Of a stretch of DNA of 64,000 nucleotides, positions 26,180 through 38,104 are shown piece by piece. Source of the stretch: Lysobacterales bacterium. Lineage in GTDB: Bacteria > Pseudomonadota > Gammaproteobacteria > Xanthomonadales > SZUA-5. The notes under the pieces are model-generated. The model did not search any database. It saw only the letters and a program-made list of their open reading frames with translations, and was not told the DNA's origin. Numbering within the stretch: position 1 is the first letter of the stretch; each line of letters begins with the position of its first letter. The stretch lies in contig JALHMG010000002.1 in assembly GCA_022844135.1 (NCBI GenBank), forward strand, positions 51,060 through 115,059, written 5' to 3'. The translations under genes and the position numbers were made by a program.

Positions 26180-28063
26180 TTAGGCCGGCGGCGCAGCAGT
26201 CGGTTCAGCGCCTTCAGCCGCCTCATCCGCCGGCTCGGTCGGCTGGACTGGCTCCGGTGCAATGTCGAGGCCCACGATCACCGGATCGTGATCGGCGCTG
26301 CGGAACGGGTCGGAGCGGAACAATCGCGCGTCGGCGCTTCGCGGTTTGTTGTCGAGGTTGTAGTCGAATTCGGGCAACTCGTCGGCGTTGATATGCCAGT
26401 GCGCGAGGCCGCGCAGCTGCGCGCGCACGCTGGCTGTGACCAGCACATGATCAAGCGTGCCGGATGCGCCGCCCCAACTGAACGAGTAGCTGCGCTCGTC
26501 GTTGGCAAGCGTGAAACCGCTTTCGCCGAGCAGACGAATCGGGTCTTCTTTGGAATAGGCGTTGAGATCGCCAACGATCAGCACATCGCTGTCGATGGTG
26601 CCGGTGGGATGGGTCGCGAGCCAGGCGCTTAGGCTGCGCGCTGCATCCACACGCAGCGCGTTGTAGCAACTCTGACCGTCGCCGCGATCCTGATTGGCGC
26701 CGCTCGCATCCTGGCATCCCTTGCTCTTGAAATGATTGACGACGATCGTGAATCGACCGCCACTCTTGGCATCTTCGAAGGTCTGCGCCAACGGCGCGCG
26801 GTTACCGCGATCGAATGGCGGATCGGTGATGGTGACGGCTGCGCCGACGAGCTTGACCTTGCGCGGTCGATACAGGAAGGCGACCGAGATCTGATCGCCG
26901 CCCAGCTGAGTGCCGGGAAAGCGCACGTAATCGTACTCGCCGCGTCGGCCACGCGACTGATTCAGCCGGAACGTTAACTCCTCGATGGCGCTGCGGCGCT
27001 CGTAACCGTCGTTCTCGACTTCGGTGAGCGCGTAGATATCGGCATCCATGGCCTTCAGTGCGCTCATGAGTTTGGCGCGTTGGCGAGTCAGCTCTTCGGC
27101 GGTCGTGGCGCCGCGCGCGGTCGGGAACCCGCCGCCCTTGCCATCGCCGTTGAAATAATTGAGCACGTTCATCGTCGCCAGACGCAACGTACCGTCCACT
27201 TCCGGCGCGCTCTCGGGTCGCTCGGCATGGCGTACATCGAGCGGCGCGTCGACGTGCAGCCGATAGCGGCCATCGCGCTGATCGAGCACCCCGGCGACAT
27301 CACGGATTTCGCTGCCGATACGATAGGTGTGGTCGATCCCTGGTTGGCGCGGCAACCAGGCGATTCGCGCCGGCATCTCGGCAGCTGCGCTGCCATCGTC
27401 CAGGGTCACCCGGGCACGCTGGTTGTCGGCCGCTACGGCCTCCGCCTCGGCGCCCGGCAACGCAATCTCGGTGGGCTGAAATTGCCGCCCGTTCAAGCTT
27501 ACGACCAGCTCGCCGCGGCGCATCAAGCTGTCGTTGGCAATCACCGTAACCGCCGGATCGATCGCCAGCCGCATGCCTTCATGCGCTTCCCAATCTTCGG
27601 CCATCAACGGCGCCTCTTCGAGCAACGCCGATTGCGGCAGCTCATCGACCTTACCGCACACGCGCAGTTGATTCAGCTCCACCAGCGCGGTCAACGACGT
27701 GCGCTCTTCCCCAAGCTCGGCCACGCGGCCATGCACGCGGACCACATCGCCCACCGACACGTTCGGCGTTGCGCCTTCGATTTGCACAAATAGGCCTTCG
27801 CTGGTCATCGGATCGCCGTCGCGATCGGCTTGTTCCTCCTGCAGGAATACGCCGCCCAGGCCTTGAGTAAAGGCGCCAACGACGACCGCCTCGACGGTGG
27901 CCGGCTGGCCCACGCGAGGGCTTTGCAATGCCGCGCCTTGCAATGCGCTGATCAAATCCGCCGGCGATCCGCAAGTTCCAGAATCGACGCCGTTCTGATC
28001 GCCATTGCGTTCGCAAGCTGTCAGCCCAAGCGCTGCAGCGATGACGATGAAAGTCCTGACCAT
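26180..28063 (-). CDS. ExeM/NucH-type extracellular endonuclease, lipoprotein
   Basis: This 627-residue protein has a lipobox LTAC at about residue 17. An OB-fold-like DNA-binding region lies at 50-270. The exonuclease-endonuclease-phosphatase domain begins at LRLATMNVLNYF near 295, with the catalytic Glu in ALTEVENDGY, the Asn/His in VVNHFKSKG, VGDLNAY, and the terminal SADHDPVIVGLD. Such nucleases degrade extracellular DNA for nutrient use or biofilm turnover. The C-terminus is a Glu/Pro/Ala-rich tail. A strong hairpin lies just upstream. Confidence 0.9.
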   Translation of the reverse strand: MVRTFIVIAAALGLTACERNGDQNGVDSGTCGSPADLISALQGAALQSPRVGQPATVEAVVVGAFTQGLGGVFLQEEQADRDGDPMTSEGLFVQIEGATPNVSVGDVVRVHGRVAELGEERTSLTALVELNQLRVCGKVDELPQSALLEEAPLMAEDWEAHEGMRLAIDPAVTVIANDSLMRRGELVVSLNGRQFQPTEIALPGAEAEAVAADNQRARVTLDDGSAAAEMPARIAWLPRQPGIDHTYRIGSEIRDVAGVLDQRDGRYRLHVDAPLDVRHAERPESAPEVDGTLRLATMNVLNYFNGDGKGGGFPTARGATTAEELTRQRAKLMSALKAMDADIYALTEVENDGYERRSAIEELTFRLNQSRGRRGEYDYVRFPGTQLGGDQISVAFLYRPRKVKLVGAAVTITDPPFDRGNRAPLAQTFEDAKSGGRFTIVVNHFKSKGCQDASGANQDRGDGQSCYNALRVDAARSLSAWLATHPTGTIDSDVLIVGDLNAYSKEDPIRLLGESGFTLANDERSYSFSWGGASGTLDHVLVTASVRAQLRGLAHWHINADELPEFDYNLDNKPRSADARLFRSDPFRSADHDPVIVGLDIAPEPVQPTEPADEAAEGAEPTAAPPA

Positions 28064-28080
28064 TGCCTACCCCCGGATAG

Positions 28081-28108
28081 CAAAACGCCGCCCGGCAGGC
28101 GGCGCTTT
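28081..28108 (-). terminator. Rho-independent-type terminator after the cytochrome c gene
   Basis: A seven-base stem CGCCGCC / GGCGGCG (28086-28092, 28098-28104) with a five-base loop is followed, read on the minus strand, by TTTTG. It lies about 30 bases past the stop of the minus-strand cytochrome gene and before the nuclease gene, separating the two transcripts. Confidence 0.75.
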
Positions 28109-28134
28109 ACGTGCGCTCGCTCGGCGAGCGGGTG

Positions 28135-28701
28135 TTACTGATACTTTGCGACCATGTACTCGACCGTGGCTCGAACCTGCTCATCGGTGAGCGAGGGGTT
28201 CCCGCCACGCGCAGGCATGATGCCAGCCTGACCCTGGTAACCTTCGATGGCGTGCTTGACCAGCGTGTCCAACCCTTGGGCGATACGCGGTGCCCAAGCG
28301 TCCTTGTTCGGCGCCGGTGCGCCACCTGCGCCGTTCTGATGGCAGGCGCCGCATAACTGCTGGTAGATCACTGAGCCATCCAAAGTGCCGCCGTAGGCGA
28401 CTTTGCCGGCCATTGCCTTCTTGCGCGCCTCTTCGGCAGCGACGATCGCAGCGCGACCGGTATCGCCCGCATTGACCTGCGCGATCGGCGCCAGGCGATC
28501 GGAAATTTCTGCGTTCTGCAAACTGCGCCGTTCGCGCTGGATGGCATTCAAATCTTCTGGCGGCGTGTCGGCGGCCATCGAGTAACCGTAAAAGCGGTCG
28601 TTGACTTCGTGCGCGACGATAATCAACACCAGCGCGAACGCCATCAGGCCCAGGATCAGTTGGGCGAAGTGTTTCAGGAAAACGGCATCGTACTTGGTCA
28701 C
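28135..28701 (-). CDS. Membrane-anchored cytochrome c5-like protein
   Basis: The GTG at 28701 gives 188 residues starting VTKYDAVFLKHFAQ, followed by a membrane helix (LILGLMAFALVLIIVAHEV), a linker, and one heme-binding site CGACH in the motif IYQQLCGACHQNGAGG. A distal Met ligand is likely in AGIMPARGG. It is probably a periplasmic electron carrier tethered to the inner membrane. An ATG at 28779 would add 26 residues, but the shorter start resembles relatives better; no strong ribosome site is visible for either. It is divergent from the DctP-type gene. Confidence 0.82.
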   Translation of the reverse strand: MTKYDAVFLKHFAQLILGLMAFALVLIIVAHEVNDRFYGYSMAADTPPEDLNAIQRERRSLQNAEISDRLAPIAQVNAGDTGRAAIVAAEEARKKAMAGKVAYGGTLDGSVIYQQLCGACHQNGAGGAPAPNKDAWAPRIAQGLDTLVKHAIEGYQGQAGIMPARGGNPSLTDEQVRATVEYMVAKYQ

Positions 28702-28819
28702 GGGCGCAAGCTCAGGTCGCAGCAATGAGCCGTGGAGTATAGCCAGCAGCGATAGAGCGAGTGAACGGGGATGGCGCATCCGCGTAGCATTCGACTACCC
28801 ATTCTATCGAGCCAAGCCC

Positions 28820-29905
28820 ATGGAACGTCGCCGTTTCGTCGCAGCAACCGCAATCACCGCAGGCGCTCTGGCGGCTTGCAGCCGGCCACCGACTGCCGGA
28901 CCGGCGGCGGCGAGCACCCAGCCCATACACTGGAAGATGGTCACCAGCTGGCCGGCGAACTTTCCGGGCCTGGGCGCTGGCGCGGCACGCCTTGCGGAAA
29001 TGATCGGCAAGATGAGCGGCGGCCGGTTGACGGTGAAGGTCTTCGGCGGCGGCGAACTGGTGCCGCCATTCGAAGTGTTCGATGCCGTGTCCCAAGGCAC
29101 GGCGGAGATGGGGCATTCGGGCGCCTATTACTGGAAAGGCAAAGCCGAAGCCGCGCAGTTCTTTTGCGCGGTGCCCTTCGGCATGAATGCGCAGGAGATG
29201 AACGGCTGGCTGTATCACGGCGGCGGCATGGAGCTGTGGCGCGAGCTGTACGCCAAATTCAATCTGGTGCCGTTCGCCGCCGGCAACACCGGCGTGCAGT
29301 GCGCCGGCTGGTTCCGCAAGGAAATCAACTCGGTGGCGGATCTGCAGGGCTTGAAGATGCGCATCCCAGGCCTGGGCGGCGAAGTGCTGCAACGTCTGGG
29401 CGGCTCGCCGGTGAACATCCCCGGCGCGGAGCTTTTCACCGCACTGCAAACCGGTGCCATCGACGCCACCGAGTGGGTCGGGCCGTACAACGATCTGGCG
29501 TTTGGCCTGCACACGGTGGCGCAGCATTGTTATTACCCTGGCTGGCAGGAACCGGGGCCGACGCTGGAATGCATGGTCAACAAAACGGCGTTCGATGCCC
29601 TGCCCGCCGATCTGCAGGCGATCGTCGAGGCCGCCGCGCGCGCCACGAATGACGATATGTTGGCCGACTACACCACGCAGAATCAGCGCGCGCTGCAGAC
29701 GCTGGAGAGCGAGCACGGTATCAGCCTCAAGCCCTTGCCCGACGACGTCATTGCCGCATTGCGCACGACCAGTCAGGCAGTGATCGAAGAAATCGCCAGG
29801 AAGGATGAATTCACGCAGCGCGTTTACGATTCCTACCGCACGTATCTGGAAGGCGCCAAACGCTGGCACCGCGTGTCGGAGATGGCCTACTACGCCGCGC
29901 GCTGA
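28820..29905 (+). CDS. TRAP transporter substrate-binding protein (DctP/TakP type)
   Basis: This 361-residue protein begins with a twin-arginine-like and lipobox-like leader (MERRRFVAATAITAGALAACS). The mature part shows WKMVTSWPANFPGLG, SGGRLTVKVFGGGELVPPFEVFDAVSQGTAEMGHSGAYYW and GAIDATEWVGPYND, typical of TRAP binding proteins for keto acids. The neighbouring genes encode no DctQ or DctM membrane subunits, so it is an orphan here. The ATG at 28820 is chosen; the long upstream frame overlaps the divergent gene. Confidence 0.9.
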   Translation: MERRRFVAATAITAGALAACSRPPTAGPAAASTQPIHWKMVTSWPANFPGLGAGAARLAEMIGKMSGGRLTVKVFGGGELVPPFEVFDAVSQGTAEMGHSGAYYWKGKAEAAQFFCAVPFGMNAQEMNGWLYHGGGMELWRELYAKFNLVPFAAGNTGVQCAGWFRKEINSVADLQGLKMRIPGLGGEVLQRLGGSPVNIPGAELFTALQTGAIDATEWVGPYNDLAFGLHTVAQHCYYPGWQEPGPTLECMVNKTAFDALPADLQAIVEAAARATNDDMLADYTTQNQRALQTLESEHGISLKPLPDDVIAALRTTSQAVIEEIARKDEFTQRVYDSYRTYLEGAKRWHRVSEMAYYAAR

Positions 29906-29958
29906 CAGCGGTTGCGTTTTGGCCATGGGTGATTGCGGATAGGCACAGCCGGCGTTCT

Positions 29959-29996
29959 GTCATCCCCGCGTTATTGGTCGCTGGCGCCGGGATGAC
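29959..29996. repeat. REP-like inverted repeat
   Basis: GTCATCCCCGCG (29959-29970) pairs with CGCCGGGATGAC (29985-29996) with one mismatch. GTCATCCCxGCG palindromes of this kind are common dispersed REP elements in proteobacteria. It lies between convergent genes and may act as a bidirectional stem. Confidence 0.65.
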
Positions 29997-30037
29997 GCTG
30001 ACCTCATCCGGAAGCATCCGCCACTCGCAACCGCTGC

Positions 30038-31336
30038 TCAGCGCACAAAAAGCGCCATGCTCTCGACATGGCTGGTGTGCGGAAACATGTCCATGACGCC
30101 GGCGGCCGCGAGCGTAAAGCCGCGCGCGCAGAGCGTTGCCGCGTCGCGCGCGAGCGTGGCCGGGTGGCAGGACACGTAAACGATGCGCTGGATGCGCGAA
30201 CCGGGCAGATACGCGAGCGCATGCTCGGCGCCAGCGCGGGGCGGATCCAGGAGCAGGCGCGTGTAGCTATTTTGTGCCCACCAGGCGTCGCGATGATCCT
30301 GCGCCAGATCGGCAGCGGCATATCGGATATTGTCGAGTCCCGCTTGAGCGGCATTGCGTGCGGCGCGCTCCAGCAGTCCGGCGTCGCCTTCGACGCCGAC
30401 GACGCTGCCCACACGCCGCCCCAGCGGCAGCGTGAAATTCCCCAGGCCGCAGAACAATTCAAGTACTGAATCGTCCTTGCCGGCGTCGAGCAACTCCAGC
30501 GCCTGCGCGATCATGGCGCGATTGACGCTGTCGTTGACCTGCACAAAATCGAGCGGGCGATAACTCAGCCAGAGGCCGTCCTCGACGGCATAGCGCAGCT
30601 CGCTGGGCGCGGAACCGTCGAGCGTGGTCAACGAATCGATGCCGCCAGGTTGCAGGACGATCTCGACACCGTGCAGCGCGCCGAATTGGCGAAGCAGCTC
30701 GCGATCCTCCGCTGCCAGCGGCGCCAAATGGCGAAACACCAGCGCCACGCGATCGCCGGCCGCAACTTCGATCTGCGCCAGTTCGCGGCGCACACTGAGC
30801 GCGCCAACCAGGAGCTTGAGCGGCGCGATCAACACGCCAACACGCGGGTCGATGGTCTCGCAGCGGTCGATGTCCGCGACATAGCGTCCGTTGTCCTCGC
30901 GAAAGCCGACCAGCGCCGCGTTCTTCTTGTCGACATATTTCACCGACAGACGCGCCTTGCGCCGGTAACCCAAGGTCTCGCGCTGCAATGCCGGCAACAG
31001 CCGTTGCGGCGCCACTTTGCCGATGCGCTCCAGGCTATCGATCAGGTGCTTTTGCTTCAGCTCGATCTGCGCTATCGCCGACAGATGCTGCAGCGAGCAC
31101 CCGGAACATACGTCCGTGTGCGCGCACGGTGGCGCCACGCGCGCGGGACTCGCCTGCAGCACCTCGATCGCCACCGCGTCATCGTATTGCCGGTGCGGCT
31201 TGATCAGCTGCGCGCGCACGCGCTCGCCAGTCAGGGCGCCCTTGACGAACACCGCTTTCTGCCCATGCCGCGCCACGCCGCGGCCATCCGAGGCCAGATC
31301 GACGATGTCCAATTCGAGAATCGGGAGACGAGCCAT
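30038..31336 (-). CDS. rlmD: 23S rRNA (uracil-1939 C5) methyltransferase RlmD
   Basis: This 432-residue protein has an N-terminal TRAM domain (LDIVDLASDGRGVARHGQKAVFVKGAL), an Fe-S cluster motif (CAHTDVCSGCSLQHL) and a SAM-dependent methyltransferase domain with ELFCGLGNFTLPLG near residue 300. The catalytic region includes LLLDPPRAG and YVSCHPATLARD, where the Cys is the nucleophile. It methylates U1939 of 23S rRNA. The ATG at 31336 gives the family N-terminus. Confidence 0.95.
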   Translation of the reverse strand: MARLPILELDIVDLASDGRGVARHGQKAVFVKGALTGERVRAQLIKPHRQYDDAVAIEVLQASPARVAPPCAHTDVCSGCSLQHLSAIAQIELKQKHLIDSLERIGKVAPQRLLPALQRETLGYRRKARLSVKYVDKKNAALVGFREDNGRYVADIDRCETIDPRVGVLIAPLKLLVGALSVRRELAQIEVAAGDRVALVFRHLAPLAAEDRELLRQFGALHGVEIVLQPGGIDSLTTLDGSAPSELRYAVEDGLWLSYRPLDFVQVNDSVNRAMIAQALELLDAGKDDSVLELFCGLGNFTLPLGRRVGSVVGVEGDAGLLERAARNAAQAGLDNIRYAAADLAQDHRDAWWAQNSYTRLLLDPPRAGAEHALAYLPGSRIQRIVYVSCHPATLARDAATLCARGFTLAAAGVMDMFPHTSHVESMALFVR

Positions 31337-31422
31337 AGCAGCTACCGGCGAAGGGTGGCGGATAATGCCACTGTCTTGGACCGCGGCGCCGCTAACGAAC
31401 CGCATCCGTGGAGAGCGAGAGC

Positions 31423-32016
31423 ATGAAAGTCTTACTGATCGATGACGATGCGCTGACCGGCGCTTATCTGACTGACCTGCTGCAGGGACGCGCCGAGCTG
31501 ACGATTGCCACCACGCTGGCCGCCATCGCCGCTCCCGCCGCCTACGATGCCTTGATCTGCGACAAGCGCCTGCCGGATGGCGATGGCTGGGCCTGGCTGG
31601 CGACTCAGGCTTCGCTGCCGCCGGTCGTGCTGCGCATCAGCGGCGATGCCGCTGCGGGCGCATGGCGCAAGCCGATCGCCCCCGAATTGCTGATCGCCGC
31701 GCTCGGCCTGCTGCCGGACGATGTCGACGATGCGCAGGCCAGGCGAAGCCTTGGCGCCAATCCCGATGCCATCGCCAAACTGCGGGCGATGCTGCTTCGC
31801 GACTTGGCGAGCGCGCGTGTTTGCACCGCGGCGAGCATCGAGGGCGACGATGTCGATACGATCCATCGCTTCGCTGCCGGCGCACGGCTGGTCGGCTTTC
31901 CCGGATTGGCGGCGAGCGCCGCTGCGTTGGAACGCGCGTGCCGCACCGAACAGCCGGTGGGCGAATTGCTGAAACAGTTTCAAGCTGCGGTGCGGCGCGT
32001 GCTGGAGTCGCAGTGA
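31423..32016 (+). CDS. Receiver-Hpt fusion response regulator
   Basis: This 197-residue protein combines a short receiver domain with acidic LLIDDDA, phosphoacceptor Asp47 in ICDKRLPDGDG, and Lys83-Pro84. A C-terminal histidine phosphotransfer domain follows, with His148 in DTIHRFAAGARLVGFPGLA. No DNA-binding or enzymatic output domain is present, so it probably relays phosphate between a sensor and another regulator. No histidine kinase is nearby. A purine-rich GAGAGCGAGAG precedes the ATG. It diverges from rlmD. Confidence 0.82.
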   Translation: MKVLLIDDDALTGAYLTDLLQGRAELTIATTLAAIAAPAAYDALICDKRLPDGDGWAWLATQASLPPVVLRISGDAAAGAWRKPIAPELLIAALGLLPDDVDDAQARRSLGANPDAIAKLRAMLLRDLASARVCTAASIEGDDVDTIHRFAAGARLVGFPGLAASAAALERACRTEQPVGELLKQFQAAVRRVLESQ

Positions 32017-32050
32017 GGCTCGCCGGCGCGAATCCTGTGGATCCAGCGCA

Positions 32051-32971
32051 TTAACGCATTAACGCATCGGCGCCGAGCGCAAGCAACTCGTCGCCGAGCG
32101 CAGCGCCGAGCGCCGCAGGATCGCTTGCGGGCCCGTTGCCGGTCGCTCGCAACATCTGGCCGCTGTGCGCGTTGCCGCATAACGCCTGCAGATGCAGCAC
32201 TCCAGCGCTGAGCGTGGCATAGGCGGCTACCGGCACCTGGCAACTGGCGCCCAGGCGCGCATTGAGCGCACGCTCGGCGCTGACGCAGGTTGCCGTCGGC
32301 ATGTCGTTGAGTGCGCCCGCCAGTTGCAACATCTCCGTATCGTCGCTGCGGCATTCGATACAGATCGCACCTTGCGCGGCAGCCGGCAACCACAGCGGCG
32401 GCGCCAGACGCGCAACCATTCGGCTTTCGAAACCTAACCGGCGGATGCCCGCGAGCGCCAGGATGATCGCGTCGTACTCGCCCGCGTCCAGTTTGCGCAA
32501 ACGGGTGTTGACGTTGCCGCGCAGGTCGACCGTATGGACATCGGGCCGCAGTGCCTTAAGCTGAGTCTGTCGGCGCAACGATGAGGTGCCGACGCGCGCG
32601 CCGACGGGCAGCGCTTCGATCGAAGCAAACCGCGATGAGATAAACGCGTCGGCGGCATCCTCGCGCTGCAGAATGGCGGCGAGCGCGAAACCCGGCTCCA
32701 GTTCCACCGGCACGTCTTTGAGCGAATGCACGGCGAGATCAGCCTCGTCGCGCGCCATCGCCAGTTCCAACTCTTTGAGGAATAACCCTTTGCCGCCGAT
32801 GGTTGCGAGCGAGCGATCCAGCACCTCATCGCCGCGAGTCGACAATGGCACCAACTCAATTCTGCGTGCGGGATCCAAGGCGCGCAGACGCGCCGCGACG
32901 TGTTCGGTCTGCCACAGCGCGAGGGGCGACTTGCGTGTCGCTATGCGCAGCGCGCGAATCAACGCACGCAC
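32051..32971 (-). CDS. hemC: Hydroxymethylbilane synthase HemC
   Basis: This 306-residue protein has the porphobilinogen deaminase signatures: RIATRKSPLALWQTEHV, GGKGLFLKELE, AVHSLKDVPVE, GTSSLRRQTQL, LRGNVNTRLRKLD, and the cofactor-binding cysteine in LGASCQVPVAAYA. It makes the linear tetrapyrrole from four porphobilinogens in heme and B12 synthesis, which fits the B12-dependent reductase encoded later in the window. No hemD follows; the next gene downstream is on the other strand. Confidence 0.97.
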   Translation of the reverse strand: MRALIRALRIATRKSPLALWQTEHVAARLRALDPARRIELVPLSTRGDEVLDRSLATIGGKGLFLKELELAMARDEADLAVHSLKDVPVELEPGFALAAILQREDAADAFISSRFASIEALPVGARVGTSSLRRQTQLKALRPDVHTVDLRGNVNTRLRKLDAGEYDAIILALAGIRRLGFESRMVARLAPPLWLPAAAQGAICIECRSDDTEMLQLAGALNDMPTATCVSAERALNARLGASCQVPVAAYATLSAGVLHLQALCGNAHSGQMLRATGNGPASDPAALGAALGDELLALGADALMR

Positions 32972-33513
32972 CGATGATTGTGGATCGCCTTAAGGCGCTG
33001 ATGCTCGCGCGTCAACTGGCGCTGTTCGGTGCCCGAGCTGCGCGCCGCTTTCTCAACGACCTTGGCGATTTCGCTGCTGTAGTACTCGCAGGTTTGTGCG
33101 CGCGTCGCCGGTTCGCACACATCTTCGGCCCAGGCTTTTCCGGGCGGCGCGCCCGGCGCGCCTGCCGGCTGCGCAACCCCTTTCAAGCGATCGATCAACA
33201 TTCGTTTGGGCCTGGCATCGGCGGTGAAGTAGCGCGAGCCATCCGGGCGCGTGCATTGGAACGATGGCCTAGGCGAGCGCTGCGGCGGCGCCGCCGCGGG
33301 GCTCGATCGGCTCGCGGTTGTGCGCGCTGGCGCCGGATTACTCGGCGGAGCCGAAGGTGCGCTGGTACGAATCACACCGATCTGCCGACCAGGGCAAGGC
33401 TCGTCTTGATAACTGACGACGCCACCGGCGGCCCGACACTTGAAGATCGTCGCTGCCTCGGCGCTGCCGCTTGCCAGCAGCGCCAATGCAAGCAGGCCCG
33501 CCGGCACTCTCAA
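32959..33513 (-). CDS. DUF4124-containing exported protein
   Basis: After a hydrophobic leader (VPAGLLALALLASGSAEA), the mature N-terminus ATIFKCRAAGGVVSYQDEPC is the DUF4124 pattern. A Pro/Ala/Ser-rich linker and a C-terminal domain with four cysteines follow. It is probably a periplasmic or envelope protein of unknown role. The start is uncertain: TTG 33513 or GTG 33507 give a clean signal peptide, while ATG 33624 would translate a stretch that resembles the dispersed GGTTCTTGG repeat and would overlap the PhzF gene end. Its stop overlaps the first 13 bases of hemC. Confidence 0.72.
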   Translation of the reverse strand: MRVPAGLLALALLASGSAEAATIFKCRAAGGVVSYQDEPCPGRQIGVIRTSAPSAPPSNPAPARTTASRSSPAAAPPQRSPRPSFQCTRPDGSRYFTADARPKRMLIDRLKGVAQPAGAPGAPPGKAWAEDVCEPATRAQTCEYYSSEIAKVVEKAARSSGTEQRQLTREHQRLKAIHNHRCVR

Positions 33514-33611
33514 CGGGGAAACGCGAAGACGTGCCGCCTGCACGTCCGCAGGCCGCGAGGTCTGGCGATCGCTCAAACCGAGAATCAAGAACCAACTGCC
33601 GAGTACCGAAC

Positions 33612-34481
33612 TCAAGACGGCCATGTCAGCGTTCCATCGATCATCGTATCCACACGTCCGCCCACCCATACGGCTGGACCATCGATGCGCACGATGAGTT
33701 CCGCATCGTGACCCATCTCGCGGCCCTGGCTGACACGATAGCCGCCGGACAACGGCCCAGGTTCGGTGGCGATGAACGCACCGATGAGCCCGTTCGCGGC
33801 GCCCGACGCTGGATCCTCGACTATCCCGACGCCGGCCGGAAAGGCGCGCACGACGACATCGAACGGCCCGCCCTGGCAGCGCGCGAAGACGCACAAACCC
33901 AGGCTGTCCGTGGCGCGCGCCAACGCGCCGATTTCGCCGTAGCGCGGATCGAGCGTGCGCACCGCAGTCTCGTCGCGCAATTCGGCCAGCCACCAGCGCC
34001 GGCCGCCCTCGACGAAGGCGCAACCAAGCGCACCCAATGGCGCCGCGCCCAGCGCCGCATCCAACATCGACCGATGCGCCGCCTCGATCGGCAACAGCCG
34101 CGCGCCAGGTGCGCGCACGCTGAGTACCCGCGAGGCGCCGCTGCCGCGCACTTCAATCGGCAGCAGACCCGCCAGACACTCCTGCGTGACGATGCCAGCG
34201 CGCGGCACGGCGAGCCCGCAGTGCAGCGCCGCGTGCGCGCTGCCGAGCGTCGGGTGCCCGGCGAAAGCGATTTCGCGGGTCGGCGTGAAGATGCGCACTC
34301 GATAGTCGGCATCTGCGCTGCTGGCAGGAAACAAAAACGTGGTTTCGACCAAATCGGTCCACGCCGCGAACGCCTGCATTTGCGCCGGCGACCACGCGTC
34401 CGCCCCGATCACGACGCCGAGCGGATTGCCGCCGCCGGGTGCGTGCGGGAATACATCGAGTTGGAGGTAGCGTAAGCTCAA
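33612..34481 (-). CDS. PhzF-family isomerase/epimerase-like protein
   Basis: This 289-residue protein shows the PhzF/DapF-like double hot-dog fold: LQLDVFPHAPGGGNPLGVV with the N-terminal catalytic region, ETTFLFP, IFTPTREIAFAGHPTLGSAHA, and ARAFPAG-like plus EDPASGAANGLIGAF near the C-terminus. The family's catalytic Glu is probably in DLVETTF. Natural substrates of most members are unknown. It precedes the DUF4124 gene on the same strand. Confidence 0.9.
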   Translation of the reverse strand: MSLRYLQLDVFPHAPGGGNPLGVVIGADAWSPAQMQAFAAWTDLVETTFLFPASSADADYRVRIFTPTREIAFAGHPTLGSAHAALHCGLAVPRAGIVTQECLAGLLPIEVRGSGASRVLSVRAPGARLLPIEAAHRSMLDAALGAAPLGALGCAFVEGGRRWWLAELRDETAVRTLDPRYGEIGALARATDSLGLCVFARCQGGPFDVVVRAFPAGVGIVEDPASGAANGLIGAFIATEPGPLSGGYRVSQGREMGHDAELIVRIDGPAVWVGGRVDTMIDGTLTWPS

Positions 34482-34636
34482 CGGCAGACCGGCCTGGCAG
34501 TGTCGACCCGCAGTCTAGCAATGCCGAGGCTGGCGGCGGGGGAAGGGGCATCGCTTCGCCCATTCCGATCGCTGCTTGGGCGACGGCAGACGCACCGCAG
34601 CGCTCGCAAAGCGTCACGCCCGGCCCCTCCCCTGCT

Positions 34637-38104
<3,468 letters not shown>

